64,000 nucleotides of DNA, from assembly GCF_026626705.1 (NCBI RefSeq), contig NZ_JAPNKC010000001.1, positions 744,001-808,000 of the forward strand, read 5' to 3'. This DNA comes from Pyxidicoccus sp. MSG2 (lineage in GTDB: Bacteria; Myxococcota; Myxococcia; Myxococcales; Myxococcaceae). Under the pieces are notes generated by a model. The model was not told the DNA's origin and ran no database searches. It saw nothing but the letters and a program-made list of their open reading frames with translations. Both the position numbers and the translations under genes were made by a program. Of this stretch, positions 63,890-64,000 are shown piece after piece (the stretch's first letter is position 1; each line of letters begins with the position of its first letter).

Positions 63890-64000
63890 ATGAGCTCGAC
63901 CTCGAGTAGCACGTTGCGCGCGGATCAGATCTGGCTCGATGGGAAGATGGTGAAGTGGGACGAGGGCCAGGTCCACGTGATGACGCACGCGCTCCACTAC
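63890..64000 (+). CDS. ilvE: Branched-chain amino-acid aminotransferase, 5' part
   Basis: Only 37 codons are inside the window. [13 protein letters not shown] leads into [20 protein letters not shown], the start of the class IV PLP aminotransferase IlvE (positions 63932-63991), in which the [10 protein letters not shown] segment follows the first strand. It would transaminate leucine, isoleucine and valine precursors. AAGGA precedes the ATG. The PLP-lysine and the rest lie outside the window. Confidence 0.85.
   Translation, partial: MSSTSSSTLRADQIWLDGKMVKWDEGQVHVMTHALHY

Overview
The window is about 64 kb of very GC-rich, densely packed chromosomal DNA from a myxobacterium, most likely Myxococcus or a close relative such as Corallococcus or Pyxidicoccus. 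The clues are an AglZ-type gliding-motility protein (pseudo-receiver plus a coiled coil of about 1,100 residues), a MYXO-CTERM-like C-terminal anchor, many lipoproteins, frequent GTG starts and a large share of regulatory and envelope genes. From memory, aglZ of M. xanthus is MXAN_2991, so this looks like the same neighbourhood; I could not check that. I see no insertion sequence, prophage, CRISPR array, rRNA or tRNA, and no gene-free stretch longer than 300 bases.

Layout. 1-7027: the end of metF, a small membrane protein, an ADP-ribosylglycohydrolase, two small lipoproteins, a MYXO-CTERM DUF4091 protein, an unknown helical-repeat protein and folD. 7083-10763: a DjlA-like TerB/J-domain protein, an Smr-domain protein, an adenosine-deaminase-family enzyme and pyrD, all on the plus strand. 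10881-17203 (minus): a DUF4097 protein, a glycosyltransferase and O-antigen-ligase pair, a large unknown protein, engB and a tetraheme cytochrome. 17335-21426 (plus): a BamE-like exported protein, coaE, an SDR enzyme, a PPC-domain lipoprotein and a HadB/HadA-like dehydratase pair. 21431-25515 (minus): a J-domain/TPR protein, a DnaK paralogue and a TPR protein. 25623-29868 (minus): xerC, hslV, hslU and argD. 29923-35309 (minus): trmFO, a beta-propeller lipoprotein and an EF-hand membrane protein.

35586-44829: a DksA-like regulator (plus), then on the minus strand pgeF, a TPR lipoprotein, a LysM protein, dprA, topA and a TolQ-TolR-TolR proton-channel operon. 45011-52795: a diguanylate cyclase with a c-type heme motif (plus), then an SGNH hydrolase, an HtrA protease, a GH57 glucan enzyme and a DUF4912 protein with a 15-residue tandem repeat (minus). 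52927-63788 (plus): a glycosyltransferase with a repeat-rich disordered tail of about 780 residues, aglZ, and a MoxR-type AAA+ ATPase paired with a patatin-like lipase. The window ends in the start of ilvE.

Functionally it mixes housekeeping (folate, pyrimidine, CoA, arginine and branched-chain amino-acid metabolism, proteolysis, recombination, topology) with lineage-specific parts: surface glycan synthesis, envelope energisation, heme-coupled c-di-GMP signalling and A-motility. Convergent gene pairs are usually separated by perfect hairpins, some of which contain the stop codons themselves. The items most worth a second look are the MoxR-patatin pair, the heme-motif cyclase, the DUF4912/GH57/repeat-tailed glycosyltransferase locus and the DnaK/J/TPR operon.
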